Translations under genes and position numbers: made by a program
Notes under the pieces: generated by a model
What the model saw: only the letters and a program-made list of their open reading frames with translations
What the model was told of the DNA's origin: nothing
Database searches by the model: none
Source: Chthoniobacter sp.
GTDB lineage: Bacteria; Verrucomicrobiota; Verrucomicrobiia; Chthoniobacterales; Chthoniobacteraceae
Length of the DNA: 10,209 nucleotides
Assembly: GCA_025351065.1 (NCBI GenBank)
Contig: JANXWQ010000613.1
Coordinates: 1 to 10,209, forward strand
Reading direction: 5' to 3'
In this document: positions 1 to 7,879 of the stretch, in pieces
Numbering within the stretch: position 1 is the first letter of the stretch
How the letters are laid out: every line of letters starts with the position of its first letter

Positions 1-3000
1 GTCGGTTTCTACGGCGATGCGCGAGCGGAGGTTGTTTAGCACGAGCGTCTGGTGCGTTTCGGCGAGGCCGAGTTCCCACGGCAGGCCGGCGTGTTTGATC
101 GAGGTCTGCGGCGAGGCGCCGGTGCCGCCGTCGAAACCCGAGATGAGCACGACATCCGCGTGCGCTTTGGCCACGCCCGCGGCGATGGTGCCGACGCCGA
201 CTTCGCTCACCAGCTTCACGCTGACGCGCGCGGCGCGGTTCGAGTTTTTCAAATCGTGAATCAGCTCGGCGAGGTCTTCGATCGAGTAGATGTCGTGGTG
301 CGGCGGCGGCGAGATGAGGCCGACGCCTGGCGTCGAGTGCCGCACTTTCGCGATCCACGGATAAACTTTCGCGCCGGGAAGCTGGCCGCCCTCGCCGGGC
401 TTTGCGCCTTGCGCCATCTTGATTTGCAGCTCGTGGGCCTTGGTGAGGTAAAGGCTCGTGACGCCGAAGCGGCCCGACGCGACCTGCTTGATGGCGCTGT
501 TCTTCGAGTCGCCGCGTTCGTTCGTCCAGGTGTAGCGCGCCGGGTCTTCGCCGCCTTCGCCGGTGTTCGATTTTCCGCCGATGCGATTCATGGCGATGGC
601 GAGCGCTTCGTGCGCCTCGCTGGAGATCGAGCCGTAGCTCATCGCGCCGGTTTTGAAGCGTTTCAAAATCGCATCAATCGAATCGACTTCCTCGATCGGC
701 ACCGGCGTGCGCGTTTTGAAATCGAGCAGGCCGCGCAGCGTGAAGTGCTGTTTCATCTGCTCGTTCACGAGTCCCGAGTATTGCTTGAAAGTTTCGTAGC
801 TCCCGGTGCGCACGGCCTTTTGCAGCGAGTGGATGACCTGCGGGCTGAAAAGGTGCGCCTCGCCTTCCTTGCGCCACTGGTAGTCGCCGCCGACTTCGAG
901 CGTGTGGCCGTTCACCTGCCGGTCGGGGAAGGCGTGGTTGTGCCGCGTCAGCACTTCGCGCGTGATGCCATCCAGGCCCGCGCCCTCGATGCGCGTCGCG
1001 GTGCCGGTGAAGTAATGATCGACCACCGACTGCTTGAGGCCGACGCACTCGAAAATCTGCGCGCCGCGGTAGCTCTGGATCGTGGAGATGCCGATTTTCG
1101 AGGCGACCTTAACGATGCCTTTCGTCGCCGCTTTGACGAAATTTTTGCACGCCACTTTGTGCTCCACGCCGACTAGCAGACCCTGGCGGATCATGTCATC
1201 GAGCGTCTCAAACGCGAGGTAAGGATTGATCGCCCCGCAGCCGTAGCCGATGAGCACCGAGAAGTGATGCACCTCGCGCGGCTCGCCGCTTTCCAGCACG
1301 AGGCCGACGCGGGTGCGCTTGCCTTCGCGGATGAGATGGTGATGCAGCCCGGACACGGCCAGCAGCGCGGGAATCGCCGCGTTGTCCTTGTTCACGCCGC
1401 GGTCGCTGAGGATGATGATATTCACCCCGACCGCGATGCTCCGGTCGGCTTGCGCACAGATTTCCGCGATGGCTTTTTCGAGTCCCTGCTCGCCGAGCTT
1501 TGGATTGAAAAGTGTGGGAATCGTGACGGACTTGAACTCGCCCTCCGCGACATGCTTCAGCTTCGCCAGCTCCTCGTTGGTGAGGATCGGTGACTTCAGC
1601 TCGATGAGGTGGCAGCTCTCGGGCGTCGGGTTCAAAAGGTTCCGCTCGCTGCCGATGGTCGTCTCCGCCGAGGTGATGAGTTCCTCGCGGATGCAGTCGA
1701 TGGGCGGGTTCGTGACCTGCGCGAAGAGCTGTTTGAAATAATCGTAGAGCAGCTTCGATTTGTCCGAGAGCACCGCGAGCGGGATGTCCGTGCCCATCGA
1801 GCCCGTCGCTTCCACGCCGTCCTTCGCCATCGGCACGAGCAGCATGCGCTGATCTTCAAAAGTGTAGCCAAACGCCTGCTGGCGCTGGAGCATCGTCTTG
1901 TGATCGGGTAGCGGCACCTCGGGGCCGTCCTTGATCTTCGCGAGTTCGACCATGTGCGCGTCGATCCACTGGCGGTACGGCTGCTCCGCGGCGATGCGAT
2001 TTTTAATCTCCTCATCCGGCACGATGCGCCCCGCGACCATGTCCACGATAAACATGCGGCCCGGCTGCAACCGGCCCTTCACCGCGATCCGCTCAGGCGC
2101 AATGGGCAGCACGCCAGCCTCGCTCGCCATGATGACCAGATCGTCCTTCGTCACGTAGTAGCGCGAGGGGCGCAGGCCGTTGCGGTCGAGCGTCGCGCCG
2201 ATCATGGTGCCGTCGGTGAAAGCGACCGATGCCGGGCCGTCCCACGGCTCCATGAGGCAGGAGTGGTATTCGTAGAAAGCCTTCTTCTCGTCACTCATCG
2301 ACTCGTGCCCGGCCCACGGCTCGGGGATCATCATCATCATCGCGTGCGGCAGCGAGCGCCCGCCCATGACCAGCAGCTCGAAGACGTTGTCGAACATCGC
2401 CGAGTCCGAGCCGTTCGTATTGACGATGGGCAGAATCTTTTTGATGTCCTCGCCGAAAAGCTCGCTCTCCAAAAGCGACTGCCGCGCCTTCATCCAATTC
2501 ACATTCCCCCGCAGCGTGTTGATCTCGCCGTTGTGCGCGATATAGCGGTACGGGTGCGACCGCTCCCAGCTCGGAAAAGTGTTCGTCGAAAACCGCGAGT
2601 GCACCAGCGCCAGCGCCGTGTCCATGTCCGGGTCGCGCAGGTCGGGAAAGTACTGCTCGAGTTGGAACGTGTTCAGCATCCCTTTGTAGATCACCGTTCG
2701 GCACGAGAGGCTCGGCGCGTACCAATGGCTGTCCATTTTCGTCGCACTGATTTCCACCACCGCGCGCTTGCGGATGATGTAGAGCTGCCGCTCGAAAGCC
2801 TGCTCGTCCGCGCAGTTCGCTCCGCGCTCGATGAAGACCTGCCGCATGAACGGCTCCGCCCGCACTGCCGTCGCGCCGAGCGAGGAATTGTCCGTCGGAA
2901 TGTCCCGCCAGCCCAGCACCCGCTGGCCCTGCTCCGCCACGATCTTTGCAAAATGCCGCGCGCTCTCCGCCCGCTGCGCCGCATCCGGCGAGGAGAAAAA

Positions 3001-3285
3001 CATGCCCACGCCATACTTGCCCGGCTCCGGCAGTTCGACGCCCGCCACTTTCCGCAGAAACTTGTGCGGCACCTGCAGCAGGATGCCCGCGCCGTCGCCC
3101 GTGTTCACCTCGCAACCGCACGCGCCGCGATGGTCGAGGTTCACCAAAATCGTCAGCGCCTGCTCGATGATCTCGTGCGAGCGCTTCCCCTTCATCTGGC
3201 AGACGAACCCGACGCCGCAGGCATCGTGCTCGAACTGCGGATCGTAGAGTCCCTGTTTTTCGGGCAGGCCGTTGAGATTGGTCAT
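1..3285 (-). CDS. gltB: Glutamate synthase (GOGAT) large subunit, 5' part of gene, truncated by window edge
   Basis: Glutamate synthase moves the amide nitrogen of glutamine to 2-oxoglutarate to give two glutamates, the second step of the cytosolic GS-GOGAT ammonia assimilation route. The minus frame is open for 1095 codons from ATG at 3285 to base 1; family members have about 1500, so the C-terminal GXGXG domain and the 3Fe-4S cysteines lie outside. Visible in order: a 22-residue propeptide before catalytic Cys23 (DACGVGF), which becomes the N-terminus of the type II glutaminase domain (about 23-430, with DHRGA and NTGDGAG); a central domain (about 470-770); and the FMN-binding synthase domain from about 830, with GAMSYGSIS (880-888), GEGGED (908-913), SPPPHHDIYSIEDL and FDGGTG (1051-1056). 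No stop or missing key residue was seen. A small subunit (gltD) is not in the window, so NADPH- and ferredoxin-dependent forms cannot be separated. There is no clear Shine-Dalgarno sequence. Confidence 0.97.
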   Translation of the reverse strand, partial: MTNLNGLPEKQGLYDPQFEHDACGVGFVCQMKGKRSHEIIEQALTILVNLDHRGACGCEVNTGDGAGILLQVPHKFLRKVAGVELPEPGKYGVGMFFSSPDAAQRAESARHFAKIVAEQGQRVLGWRDIPTDNSSLGATAVRAEPFMRQVFIERGANCADEQAFERQLYIIRKRAVVEISATKMDSHWYAPSLSCRTVIYKGMLNTFQLEQYFPDLRDPDMDTALALVHSRFSTNTFPSWERSHPYRYIAHNGEINTLRGNVNWMKARQSLLESELFGEDIKKILPIVNTNGSDSAMFDNVFELLVMGGRSLPHAMMMMIPEPWAGHESMSDEKKAFYEYHSCLMEPWDGPASVAFTDGTMIGATLDRNGLRPSRYYVTKDDLVIMASEAGVLPIAPERIAVKGRLQPGRMFIVDMVAGRIVPDEEIKNRIAAEQPYRQWIDAHMVELAKIKDGPEVPLPDHKTMLQRQQAFGYTFEDQRMLLVPMAKDGVEATGSMGTDIPLAVLSDKSKLLYDYFKQLFAQVTNPPIDCIREELITSAETTIGSERNLLNPTPESCHLIELKSPILTNEELAKLKHVAEGEFKSVTIPTLFNPKLGEQGLEKAIAEICAQADRSIAVGVNIIILSDRGVNKDNAAIPALLAVSGLHHHLIREGKRTRVGLVLESGEPREVHHFSVLIGYGCGAINPYLAFETLDDMIRQGLLVGVEHKVACKNFVKAATKGIVKVASKIGISTIQSYRGAQIFECVGLKQSVVDHYFTGTATRIEGAGLDGITREVLTRHNHAFPDRQVNGHTLEVGGDYQWRKEGEAHLFSPQVIHSLQKAVRTGSYETFKQYSGLVNEQMKQHFTLRGLLDFKTRTPVPIEEVDSIDAILKRFKTGAMSYGSISSEAHEALAIAMNRIGGKSNTGEGGEDPARYTWTNERGDSKNSAIKQVASGRFGVTSLYLTKAHELQIKMAQGAKPGEGGQLPGAKVYPWIAKVRHSTPGVGLISPPPHHDIYSIEDLAELIHDLKNSNRAARVSVKLVSEVGVGTIAAGVAKAHADVVLISGFDGGTGASPQTSIKHAGLPWELGLAETHQTLVLNNLRSRIAVETD

Positions 3286-3315
3286 GGTAGTTTTTGTCGT
3301 GAAAAAGGCGGGCGG

Positions 3316-3344
3316 GTCGTACGCCAAGCCCCCCGCGCGGTCAA
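3316..3344 (-). promoter_or_regulatory. Predicted sigma70-type promoter of gltB
   Basis: On the minus strand a -35 hexamer TTGACC (3344-3339) and a -10 hexamer TACGAC (3321-3316) are separated by exactly 17 bp. The expected start of transcription is near 3309, giving a leader of about 24 nt before the gltB ATG. It lies in the 132-bp gap after the phosphatase gene, so gltB probably has its own promoter rather than relying only on readthrough. No sigma54 (NtrC-type) element was recognised in the gap. Confidence 0.55.
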
Positions 3345-3417
3345 GCCATTGGCGCGGCGCGGCCCACAATAATTCCGCCCACCTTTTACGCGCCGTCGTG
3401 TTGCGCGGGCGCAGGGG

Positions 3418-4104
3418 TCAGTCGCGGCCCGGCCCGGCCCACCATTTCGAGAGCCGCGCGGCGGGCACGGGCGGGATCGCCAGCCCGGCGTCGGCGTAAT
3501 GCGAGGTGTCGTTGAACAGCGTCAGCCGAGCGCGTACCGCGTCCTTGAAATCCACGATGTTCAGCGCCGCCGGGCTTTGGTCGAGATTGTCCCGATAGCG
3601 CCGCGGGTCAAAGCCCAGCAGCGAGCTGAGCAGCAGCCGGATCGTCGCCTTGTGCGAAACCACCAGCACCCGCCCGCCCGGATGCGCGCGCACGATTTCC
3701 AGCAGCGCCGGCAGCGCCCGCGCCGTCACCGCCAGCCCGCTTTCCCCGCCCGCCGGCGCAAACGTGTACGGGTCCGCCTCCCACGCCGCCGCCTCCGCCG
3801 GGAACTGCGCCTCCACCTCCGCCCGCGTCTTCTCCTCCCAGTGCCCGTGCGAAATTTCCCGCAGCGCCTCCCGCATTTCCACCGCCAGCCCGTGCGGCTC
3901 CGCCAGGATGCGCGCCGTCTCCACCGTGCGCCCCAGCGGTGACGCATAAATGGCCGTGATCTCGTCGCCGCCCAGTCGCGCCGCCAGATGCCGCACCTGC
4001 CCGCGCCCGATGTCCGAAAGCGGCACGTCCGTCGCTCCGGCGAAGCGATCCTCGGCGGAGAGCGTCGTCGCTCCGTGGCGGATGAGAAAGATGCGCGTGT
4101 TCAT
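3418..4104 (-). CDS. Histidine phosphatase family protein (phosphoglycerate mutase/CobC-like)
   Basis: This 228-residue cytosolic protein belongs to the branch 1 histidine phosphatases, which cleave phosphomonoesters through a phosphohistidine. The signature LIRHG is at residues 7-11, with nucleophile His10 and phosphate-binding Arg9. ASPLGRTVETA (54-64) supplies the second Arg (59), Glu83 in LREISHGHWEE is the likely proton donor, and His151 in VVSHKATIR is the second catalytic histidine. The length and the late NDTSHY motif (198-203) resemble small CobC/GpmB-like phosphatases such as alpha-ribazole phosphatase, but no cobalamin genes are nearby and the substrate cannot be assigned. The ATG start places the LIRHG motif at the usual distance from the N-terminus. 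The gene starts 48 bp after the adaptor gene and may be cotranscribed with it; no link to efflux or to glutamate synthesis is evident. Confidence 0.9.
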   Translation of the reverse strand: MNTRIFLIRHGATTLSAEDRFAGATDVPLSDIGRGQVRHLAARLGGDEITAIYASPLGRTVETARILAEPHGLAVEMREALREISHGHWEEKTRAEVEAQFPAEAAAWEADPYTFAPAGGESGLAVTARALPALLEIVRAHPGGRVLVVSHKATIRLLLSSLLGFDPRRYRDNLDQSPAALNIVDFKDAVRARLTLFNDTSHYADAGLAIPPVPAARLSKWWAGPGRD

Positions 4105-4152
4105 GTGTGGGGTGTTTATTCGCCGGCGCGCTCCGTGTGAGACCGGGTCTGG

Positions 4153-5409
4153 CTACTTTGCGCTGCGGGCCTGTACCGTCGCGCCGTCGGCGACGGCGTC
4201 GGGCGGGTGGAGGATGACAGTCTGGCTTTGCTCCAAGCCGGCGCGGACTTCGGCAGCGGTGCCGTTGGAGTGAGCGATTTCGACTTTTGTGAGGTGGGCT
4301 TTTCCGCCGGTGAGCACGAAGGTCATCCAGTCATTTCCACGCCGGAAAAGCGCGCCGGTCGGCACCTGTAGCACCTTGTCGCCGTGCCACGTCAGGATGC
4401 GGGCTTCGACGCGAAAGCGGTCGCCGAGCGGGTGCGTGGCGGGGATCGGGTCGGTGAAATCCACGCGCACTTTTACGCGCTGCTCCTCGACGCCGAGGGC
4501 GCTGATCTTCGTGTAGCCGCCGGGCTCGATGACGGTGACTTTGCCGCGCAGCGGGGCGTCGCCGCCCCATTGCTCAATGCTGACTTGCGCGCCCGGCGTC
4601 ACGCCCACGGCGTCGCTGGAGAGCAGCTCGATCTCGGCTTCGAGGTCGGTCGGGTCGCCGACTTCCATGATCGGCGCTCCGGCGAGCACGGTGCGGGCGC
4701 TTTCCTCCGCGACGTTCAGCACAAAGCCGGTGACGGGTGCGGTGAGCGTGAGCGGTGTGGCGTTGGCGGCTGTGGGATTCTGCGCCTGCATGAGCGCGGC
4801 CTGCGCCTGCACGCGCTCGAATTCGGCGACGTTGATCGCGAACTCCGCGGAGTGCAGTTCGCGCGTCGCCATTGCCACCTGCGCGTCGGCGGTGTCCCAT
4901 TCCTTGGTCGAAATTGCGCCCTTCGTTTTCAACTCTGCGGCCCGCACCTTTTCTTTTTCCGCGAGCTGCAGACTCGCGCGGATGCGTTCGAGTTCCGACT
5001 CCGCGCGCATCTTCGTGGCCGTGGCGGCTTTCACCCGCGCCTCGGCTTCGGCGGTGCTGCGCGGATCGAGAAAGGCGGCGGGCTGCGCCTGGATCGTGGC
5101 GAGCACGGTCTGGCCGGCCTCGATGCGGTCGCCGGCGCGCAGTGGGATGCGGTTCAGGTAACCCGAAATCGGCGGCGAAATCATGTAGCGATGCCGGATG
5201 CGCGTCTTGCCTTCCTCCAGCACGGTCACGTCGAGCGGGCCGGTGGTGACGGTGGCCGTCTCGACTTCGGCGGGGCGCGGGCGGAAGCCCATGACGATGG
5301 CGAAAAGCAGCGCGGCGACGATGCCGTACGGGATGTAGCGCCGCCACGCGCCGGGCTTTCGCGCCCGCGCGGGAGCGGCGGTGGTGGTCGTGGTCGTTGG
5401 GGTTTTCAC
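4153..5409 (-). CDS. HlyD-type periplasmic adaptor (membrane fusion protein) of an ABC-type efflux system
   Basis: This 418-residue protein has the layout of a membrane fusion protein, which bridges an inner-membrane transporter to an outer-membrane channel. It has a Thr-rich, basic cytoplasmic start with six Thr in a row (5-10), one membrane anchor (about 26-41), a split lipoyl-like domain (about 75-108 and 219-250, the first half around ISPPISGYLNRI), a charged, Ala-rich alpha-hairpin (about 115-215), a beta-barrel (about 255-345) and a membrane-proximal domain to the end. There is no lipobox. It starts with GTG 5 bp after the permease stop, so the two are surely cotranscribed and probably translationally linked. 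Family context (DevB/MacA-like adaptors paired with FtsX-type permeases) suggests export of a lipid, peptide or drug, but the substrate is unknown. No Shine-Dalgarno sequence is visible in the spacer. Confidence 0.92.
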   Translation of the reverse strand: MKTPTTTTTTAAPARARKPGAWRRYIPYGIVAALLFAIVMGFRPRPAEVETATVTTGPLDVTVLEEGKTRIRHRYMISPPISGYLNRIPLRAGDRIEAGQTVLATIQAQPAAFLDPRSTAEAEARVKAATATKMRAESELERIRASLQLAEKEKVRAAELKTKGAISTKEWDTADAQVAMATRELHSAEFAINVAEFERVQAQAALMQAQNPTAANATPLTLTAPVTGFVLNVAEESARTVLAGAPIMEVGDPTDLEAEIELLSSDAVGVTPGAQVSIEQWGGDAPLRGKVTVIEPGGYTKISALGVEEQRVKVRVDFTDPIPATHPLGDRFRVEARILTWHGDKVLQVPTGALFRRGNDWMTFVLTGGKAHLTKVEIAHSNGTAAEVRAGLEQSQTVILHPPDAVADGATVQARSAK

Positions 5410-5414
5410 AAAAA

Positions 5415-7778
5415 TCAGTCGCGCGCTTTCAACACGCCGAGCAGGTCGAGCCGGTGGATGCGCCGGCTGACCACGGCGAAGGAAAAAGTCGCGGACGCCA
5501 CCACTATGAGCACAGCCGTGGCGTACGTGCGAGCGGTCAGCACCAGCGGCAGCCGCACGCTTTCCGTGCTCGCGGTGCCGACGATCCCCTTCGCCAGCAG
5601 GCTGCCGATGCCGAGCCCGATGGGCAGCGCGATGAGCGTGAGCAGCGCGAGTTCGCCGATGAGCACGGCGGCGACTTCGCGGTGGGTGAAGCCGACGACG
5701 CGCAGCGTGGCGAGGTCGCGGCTGCGCTCGGAAAGGGCGATGCGCGCGCTGTTATAGACCACGCCGAATGCGACCACGACGGAGAAGCTGAAGTAGAGCG
5801 TCTGCACCATGCCCATCATCTCGGCGGTGCTTTTGCGAAAGCTCGCGCGCACCGCGCTTTTGATGCTGAGCGCGGCGACGCGCGGGGATTCTTTGACCGC
5901 GTCGAGAAACTCCACCCACCTGCTTTTATCCACGGTGAGAAAAGCGCCGCTGACCGTCGGCCCTTCGCGCATGAGCCGGCGCAGCGCCTCCACATCCATG
6001 AAGACCGAGAGGCCCGCGTAGTCGGTGATGAGGCCCTGGATCGTCGCCCCGCACGTCGGGCGGCGGCCCTCCTGCACTTCGATCACGAGCTTGTCGCCGG
6101 GCTTTGCACCGAGGATTTCGGCGAGCTTCGCGGAGATGAGCAAACCGTCCGGCGGCAGCGCGAGCGGGTGGCCATTGGTGTCGAGCATCTGGTTCAGCGT
6201 GGCCTCACGCGGCACGCCGGTGATGGCGAGCCGCCGCGTGCGGTGGCCGAAGCGCACCCGCGCCGGCACGCCGCGAAAGGCCTCCGCTTTCACCACGCCT
6301 GGCAGGTGCTGCATGTCGCCGAGCGCGGAGGCCGAACCAGGCTCGATGAGGCTGAGTGTCACGTCCTGCCGCTGCGCCTGCTGCCACTGCACCTCGATGA
6401 GATAGTTGATCGCCTCGCGCATCGAGCCTGGCACCACCGGGATGCCCGTGGCCAGCGCCAGCCCGAGCGCGGTGAATGCGGCCTGCCACGGCTTGCGTTC
6501 GAGGTTGCGCAAAGCCATGCGGAACGACGGCGACGCGAGCCGCGCGAGGCAGAGGCGTTCGAGGAGCGACGCGCGAAACTCCGCCGGCGGCTCCGGGCGC
6601 ATCGCTTCGGCGGGCGGCAGCCGCACCGCCTGCCGCACCGCGCCGACGACGCCGAGAAACGCCGCGCCCGCGCTGGCGAGAAAGGCGGTGGTGATGGCCT
6701 GCGTGTCGGGCTGAAAGACGAGCGACGGAAAGCGAAAGAAACGGTGATACACGATGACGATATTCGTCCCCAGCCACACGCCGACCGTGCCACCGACGAC
6801 CATGCCGAAGACCACGATGACCAGCGCGAATTTCAGGTAATGCACGCCGACCTGGCGCGACGAATAACCGAACGCCTTGAGCTGCGCGATCTGCTCGCGC
6901 TGGAGCCGCACGAGCCGCGTGAGCACCGCGCTGCTCATAAAGGCCGCGATGCTGAGGAAGACCAAAGGAAACGCGAACGACAGCTTGCGCAGAATGTTGA
7001 TCTCGTCGTTCAGCCGCTTCGCCGAGGCATGGTCTGCGCGGTCGTAGGCGATGAGCCCGCCGTATGGCGCGAGCACACGGTTCAGCGCCGCCATGACCGG
7101 CGCGGTCGCCACGCCTGGCGCGACATCCACGAGCACGCTGTTGAATGCGCCGTCGAGTTGGAAGGCGTTGGCGAGTTCGCGCTCGTTCATCCAGAAGATG
7201 CCGAAGCGCCGGTTGTCCGGCAGCGTGTCGCCGGGCCGCGCCTCGAAGACGTACTCCGGCGAGAGCGCGATGCCCGTGATCCTCAGCGCCTGCCGCGCAC
7301 CGTGGATCGTCGCGGTGATTTCATTCCCCGGCTCAAAGCCATGCGCCTCGGCAAACGCCTCGCCCACTACCACCTCGCTCCGGCTGCCCATTTCCGGCAG
7401 CCGTCCGCGCCGGAGGAAAAGCGTGTGCAACTGCTGCGCGCGGTCGTCCGGGATGGAGATGATCGTGCCGTCCGCCGGCTCGGCCAGCCCCGGCAGATCG
7501 AGCGTCACCTTGCCCGCCACGCGGGTTTCCACCGCGGCCACGCCCGGCAGCTCGGCGAGCCGCGTCCGCACAGCATTCGGCGCACGTTTAAGTTCGCAAA
7601 AAACATCGGCGAAACGGTTTTGCGCGTAGTAGGCGTCGCGCGTCGTTTCGAGCGAGACGATGAGGCTGCGCGTCGTGATCATCATCGCCAGCCCGCACGC
7701 CATGATGATGCCGACGGCAAACATCTGCCCCTTCATCTTGCCGATGTCGCGCAGCAGTTTGAGATCGAGGGGCTTCAT
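5415..7778 (-). CDS. FtsX/DevC-type ABC transporter permease (duplicated FtsX domain)
   Basis: This 787-residue inner-membrane protein is built from two FtsX-like halves. Predicted membrane segments lie near 19-36, 267-288, 315-340, 363-384, 432-451, 660-678, 703-728 and 752-771. Large periplasmic MacB_PCD-like domains fall at about 40-265 and 455-655. Two charged cytoplasmic loops of the form R-E-Q-I-A-Q-L-K-A-F-G (294-304) and E-R-S-R-D-L-A-T-L-R-V-V-G (684-696) match the coupling-helix motif by which FtsX-type permeases contact their ATPase. The protein has no Walker A or B motif itself. It is the first gene of the minus-strand cluster, followed 5 bp later by the HlyD adaptor. Family knowledge suggests a tripartite mechanotransmitting exporter; the substrate is unknown. 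The ATG at 7778 opens directly into a basic segment before the first membrane helix, as is usual for the family. Confidence 0.93.
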   Translation of the reverse strand: MKPLDLKLLRDIGKMKGQMFAVGIIMACGLAMMITTRSLIVSLETTRDAYYAQNRFADVFCELKRAPNAVRTRLAELPGVAAVETRVAGKVTLDLPGLAEPADGTIISIPDDRAQQLHTLFLRRGRLPEMGSRSEVVVGEAFAEAHGFEPGNEITATIHGARQALRITGIALSPEYVFEARPGDTLPDNRRFGIFWMNERELANAFQLDGAFNSVLVDVAPGVATAPVMAALNRVLAPYGGLIAYDRADHASAKRLNDEINILRKLSFAFPLVFLSIAAFMSSAVLTRLVRLQREQIAQLKAFGYSSRQVGVHYLKFALVIVVFGMVVGGTVGVWLGTNIVIVYHRFFRFPSLVFQPDTQAITTAFLASAGAAFLGVVGAVRQAVRLPPAEAMRPEPPAEFRASLLERLCLARLASPSFRMALRNLERKPWQAAFTALGLALATGIPVVPGSMREAINYLIEVQWQQAQRQDVTLSLIEPGSASALGDMQHLPGVVKAEAFRGVPARVRFGHRTRRLAITGVPREATLNQMLDTNGHPLALPPDGLLISAKLAEILGAKPGDKLVIEVQEGRRPTCGATIQGLITDYAGLSVFMDVEALRRLMREGPTVSGAFLTVDKSRWVEFLDAVKESPRVAALSIKSAVRASFRKSTAEMMGMVQTLYFSFSVVVAFGVVYNSARIALSERSRDLATLRVVGFTHREVAAVLIGELALLTLIALPIGLGIGSLLAKGIVGTASTESVRLPLVLTARTYATAVLIVVASATFSFAVVSRRIHRLDLLGVLKARD

Positions 7779-7796
7779 GGAATGACGAAAGACGGA

Positions 7797-7826
7797 TGAC
7801 TAGCACACCTCGCCGGTGCGCAACAA
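7797..7826 (-). promoter_or_regulatory. Possible promoter of the permease-adaptor operon
   Basis: On the minus strand TTGTTG (7826-7821) and TAGTCA (7802-7797) are 18 bp apart, and the second is preceded by TGC as in an extended -10 element. Transcription would start near 7790, leaving a leader of only about 12 nt before the permease ATG. The match is moderate, and the spot is supported mainly by its place upstream of the first gene of the cluster. Confidence 0.3.
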
Positions 7827-7848
7827 GCAGCGCCACTTTCTTGCTTGT
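7823..7848. repeat. Perfect 7-bp inverted repeat in the divergent intergenic region (candidate operator)
   Basis: ACAAGCA (7823-7829) and TGCTTGT (7842-7848) are perfect inverted arms separated by 12 bp, so their centres are about 19 bp apart, near two helical turns. The pair lies between the divergent permease and kinase genes and overlaps the candidate -35 of the permease promoter. This geometry fits a dimeric regulator site, but no regulator gene is nearby and a 7-bp match could be chance. Confidence 0.3.
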
Positions 7849-7879
7849 CACCGCCGCGGCGCTTTCGCATTTCAGGCGG

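Noticed and set aside
2328..2342. A short run of ATC/CAT triplets within gltB (four Met in a row on the coding strand).
   Set aside because: It falls at a Met-rich, hydrophobic position of the glutaminase domain and keeps frame; too short to be a meaningful repeat.
1954..3372. Long plus-strand open frames (here 472 codons, and 374 codons at 52-1176) opposite gltB.
   Set aside because: The minus strand encodes an unmistakable glutamate synthase across the whole stretch; the plus-strand products have shadow composition only.
3391..3410. Weak stem CGCGC/GCGCG with a 9-nt loop after the phosphatase gene.
   Set aside because: The stem is only 5 bp, the loop is long and no U-tract follows, so a terminator call is not supported.
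4140..4150. Palindrome AGACC-G-GGTCT just after the adaptor stop.
   Set aside because: A one-base centre cannot form a stable hairpin, there is no U-tract, and an 11-bp palindrome can occur by chance.
5397..7799. An 800-codon plus-strand open frame antisense to the permease gene.
   Set aside because: It is rich in Arg, His, Ala and Asp with no recognisable domain, and mirrors a clear FtsX permease on the minus strand. Long antisense frames are expected in high-GC coding DNA.
7796..7879. An upstream in-frame ATG extending the kinase by 28 residues.
   Set aside because: The extension precedes the conserved first beta-strand, is unlike family N-termini and covers the inverted repeat and divergent promoter region.
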